NCBI GenBank assembly: GCA_031370485.1
Contig: JANMQK010000386.1
Coordinates: forward strand, 1 to 7,260
DNA: 7,260 nucleotides
Direction of reading: 5' to 3'
DNA from: JANMQK01 sp031370485
GTDB taxonomy: Bacteria > Acidobacteriota > Polarisedimenticolia > Gp22-AA2
In this document: positions 6,228 through 7,260 of the stretch, piece by piece
Layout of the letters: every line of letters begins with the position of its first letter
Numbering within the stretch: the stretch's first letter is position 1
Program-made: the position numbers and the translations under genes
The notes under the pieces: model-generated
Database searches by the model: none
What the model was told of the DNA's origin: nothing
What the model saw: only the letters and a program-made list of their open reading frames with translations

Positions 6228-6710
6228 ATGACGCGTTTCAAGTGGTTGGTGGTTCTGGCCCTGGTCGCGGTCGCCTTCGGAACGATTCTCGCCGGGGAGG
6301 ACTGCCACGGCAAGAAATGCTCGATGAGCACGCAGGCCTGTCTCGACGCGATGGCCACCAAGATGCACGACAGCGGTTACGTAGGGGTGATGCTGAACCA
6401 CGATGAATCGGAAGGGACCCTTTCCATCGAGAGCGTCATCCCCGGCACGCCGGCCGACGCGGCGGGTCTCAAGGCGGGCGACGTCCTCGTGGCGCTCAAC
6501 GGCACGAGGATCTCCAAGGACAACGAGGCCGCCCTCGAGAAGGCGCGTGGCGACTGGAGGCCCGGGCAGAAGGTCACCTACACGATCCAGCGAGGCGGCC
6601 TCGAGCAGCAGGTGACGCTCGCGCTGGCGTCGATGCCGGCGGACATGCTGGCCAGGATGATCGGCCAGCACATGCTCGAGCACGCTTCGGTGGCCGTCGC
6701 CAAGAAGTGA
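6228..6710 (+). CDS. small secreted PDZ-only protein, paralogue 2
   Basis: The 160-residue product has the same plan as its upstream neighbour: a Sec signal peptide (Arg3, Lys5, hydrophobic 6-21, likely cleavage after Ala22 in ILA-GE), a cysteine-containing N-terminus, one PDZ domain (about 50-135) and a C-terminal helix ending near HMLEH (148-152). From Cys31 the two proteins align without gaps over 128 residues, with 91 identities by my count. The conserved pair is Cys31/Cys38 in KCSMSTQACLDAM; it has an extra Cys26 in EDCHGKKC, giving an odd number of cysteines. AGGAGA (6215-6220) lies seven bases before the ATG. The open frame extends upstream to 6135, but the signal peptide and ribosome binding site fix this start. 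No catalytic domain is visible; binding exposed C-termini or misfolded envelope proteins is a family-based guess. Tandem duplication explains the pair. Confidence 0.88.
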   Translation: MTRFKWLVVLALVAVAFGTILAGEDCHGKKCSMSTQACLDAMATKMHDSGYVGVMLNHDESEGTLSIESVIPGTPADAAGLKAGDVLVALNGTRISKDNEAALEKARGDWRPGQKVTYTIQRGGLEQQVTLALASMPADMLARMIGQHMLEHASVAVAKK

Positions 6711-6716
6711 TTCACC

Positions 6717-6763
6717 CAGCCGCGGGGGGCCGGCAAGCGAGTGCCGGCTCCCCGCGGCTGTTT
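6717..6763 (+). terminator. strong hairpin terminator after the second PDZ gene
   Basis: A 19-bp stem (6717-6735 with 6742-6760) with a single G-U wobble and a six-base loop starts six bases after the stop codon and is followed by TTTGT. It is a clear intrinsic terminator by stem strength, though the T-tract is short. Confidence 0.8.
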
Positions 6764-6769
6764 GTCCCG

Positions 6770-6809
6770 GCCCCCGCGCGTTCGTGTAGACTTGCGCGGG
6801 GGCTTTTTT
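6770..6809 (+). terminator. intrinsic terminator with T6 tract
   Basis: GCCCCCGCGC (6770-6779) pairs with GCGCGGGGGC (6794-6803) over 10 bp, extendable by a G-U pair, and is followed at once by six T residues (6804-6809). It stands ten bases after the previous hairpin as a back-up terminator for the PDZ gene. The 14-base loop contains TAGACT (6787-6792), a -10-like hexamer that may belong to a promoter for the next gene. Confidence 0.8.
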
Positions 6810-6843
6810 CAGGTTGCAGGACGACGCCGGGGAGGGACGCGAC

Positions 6844-7260
6844 ATGGGCACGACACGCCGTGAATTCCTCTACATTTCCGCAGTGGCAGGGGCGGCCGCC
6901 GCTCTCGGCGCCACGAAAGACCGTCCGGGCGGCAAAGCGCCCGGTGGAGGCAAGAGCAAGCGCATCCTGATCCTCGGCGGGACCGGTTTCCTGGGACCGC
7001 ACGTCGTGGAGTCCGCGCGCGGCCGGGGCCACACGCTGACCCTCTTCAACCGCGGGAAGACGAACCCGGGCCTCTTCCCGGACGTCGAGACGCTGAACGG
7101 GGACCGCAAGGGGAATCTCAAGGCGCTCGTGGGACGGAGCTGGGACGCCGTCGTCGACACGTCGGGGTACGTGCCGCGGGACGTGAGCGACTCGGCGGGG
7201 CTGCTCAAGGACGCGGTGAAGCAGTATGTCTTCGTCTCGAGCATCTCGGTTTACTCGGAC
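6844..7260 (+). CDS. twin-arginine-signal NAD-dependent epimerase/dehydratase, N-terminal part
   Basis: The first 139 codons are present and the frame is still open at the window edge. The N-terminus is a twin-arginine signal: TRREFL (residues 4-9) fits the S/T-R-R-x-F-L consensus, followed by an alanine-rich hydrophobic stretch to about residue 22. A Gly/Lys-rich linker (24-40) leads into an extended-SDR Rossmann fold. This has beta-1 ILILGGTGFLG (41-51) with the GxxGxxG dinucleotide motif at Gly45, Gly48 and Gly51, then LFNRGKTNP (67-75), the acidic GD (86-87), DAVVDTSGY (101-109) and YVFVSSISVY (128-137). The YxxxK catalytic motif would lie beyond the window. The family uses NAD(P) to epimerise or dehydrate nucleotide sugars, but the substrate is not readable here. 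GGAGGG (6831-6836) lies seven bases before the ATG. The twin-arginine signal predicts export of the folded, cofactor-loaded enzyme. Confidence 0.88.
   Translation, partial: MGTTRREFLYISAVAGAAAALGATKDRPGGKAPGGGKSKRILILGGTGFLGPHVVESARGRGHTLTLFNRGKTNPGLFPDVETLNGDRKGNLKALVGRSWDAVVDTSGYVPRDVSDSAGLLKDAVKQYVFVSSISVYSD

Overview
The window is GC-rich, gene-dense bacterial DNA with short spacers. It holds six complete protein genes and two cut by the window edges. Taxonomy cannot be fixed from the sequence. The high GC, a HAMP-less PhoR/CpxA-like kinase, small secreted PDZ-only proteins and a twin-arginine-tagged NAD-dependent epimerase together suggest an Acidobacteriota-like or other soil/sediment lineage, but this is a weak inference.

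Left part, plus strand (1-2906): the tail of an RluA/RluD-type pseudouridine synthase, then a complete hexameric-type (GltA-like) citrate synthase with all catalytic residues. After 31 bases comes a GTG-started ATP-grasp ligase of the L-amino-acid-ligase type. The first two are housekeeping genes; the ligase substrate is unknown.

Middle part, minus strand (2896-5247): a two-component operon, sensor kinase first, then an OmpR/PhoB-family response regulator three bases later. The regulator gene converges on the ligase gene, and their 3' ends overlap by 11 bp.

Right part, plus strand (5248-7260): a 323-base divergent intergenic region, then two tandem paralogues encoding small secreted proteins with one PDZ domain. 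Their mature parts are about 71% identical over 128 ungapped residues. Each is preceded by the same array of four TTTAC-type boxes (GTAAA on the other strand) in identical spacing, followed by a promoter-like pair at identical distance. Each is followed by a strong hairpin terminator. A second, T-tract terminator and the 5' part of a twin-arginine-signal NAD-dependent epimerase/dehydratase close the window.

The most interesting reading is that the kinase/regulator pair controls the adjacent PDZ genes. The paired GTAAA boxes, 11 bp apart, resemble the CpxR operator of enterobacteria, whose regulon includes the PDZ protease DegP. The array lies in the shared divergent region, so the system may also regulate itself. 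This would be an envelope-stress-like module with PDZ-only effectors that carry no protease domain. The repeated sites are seen directly; the regulatory link is inference.
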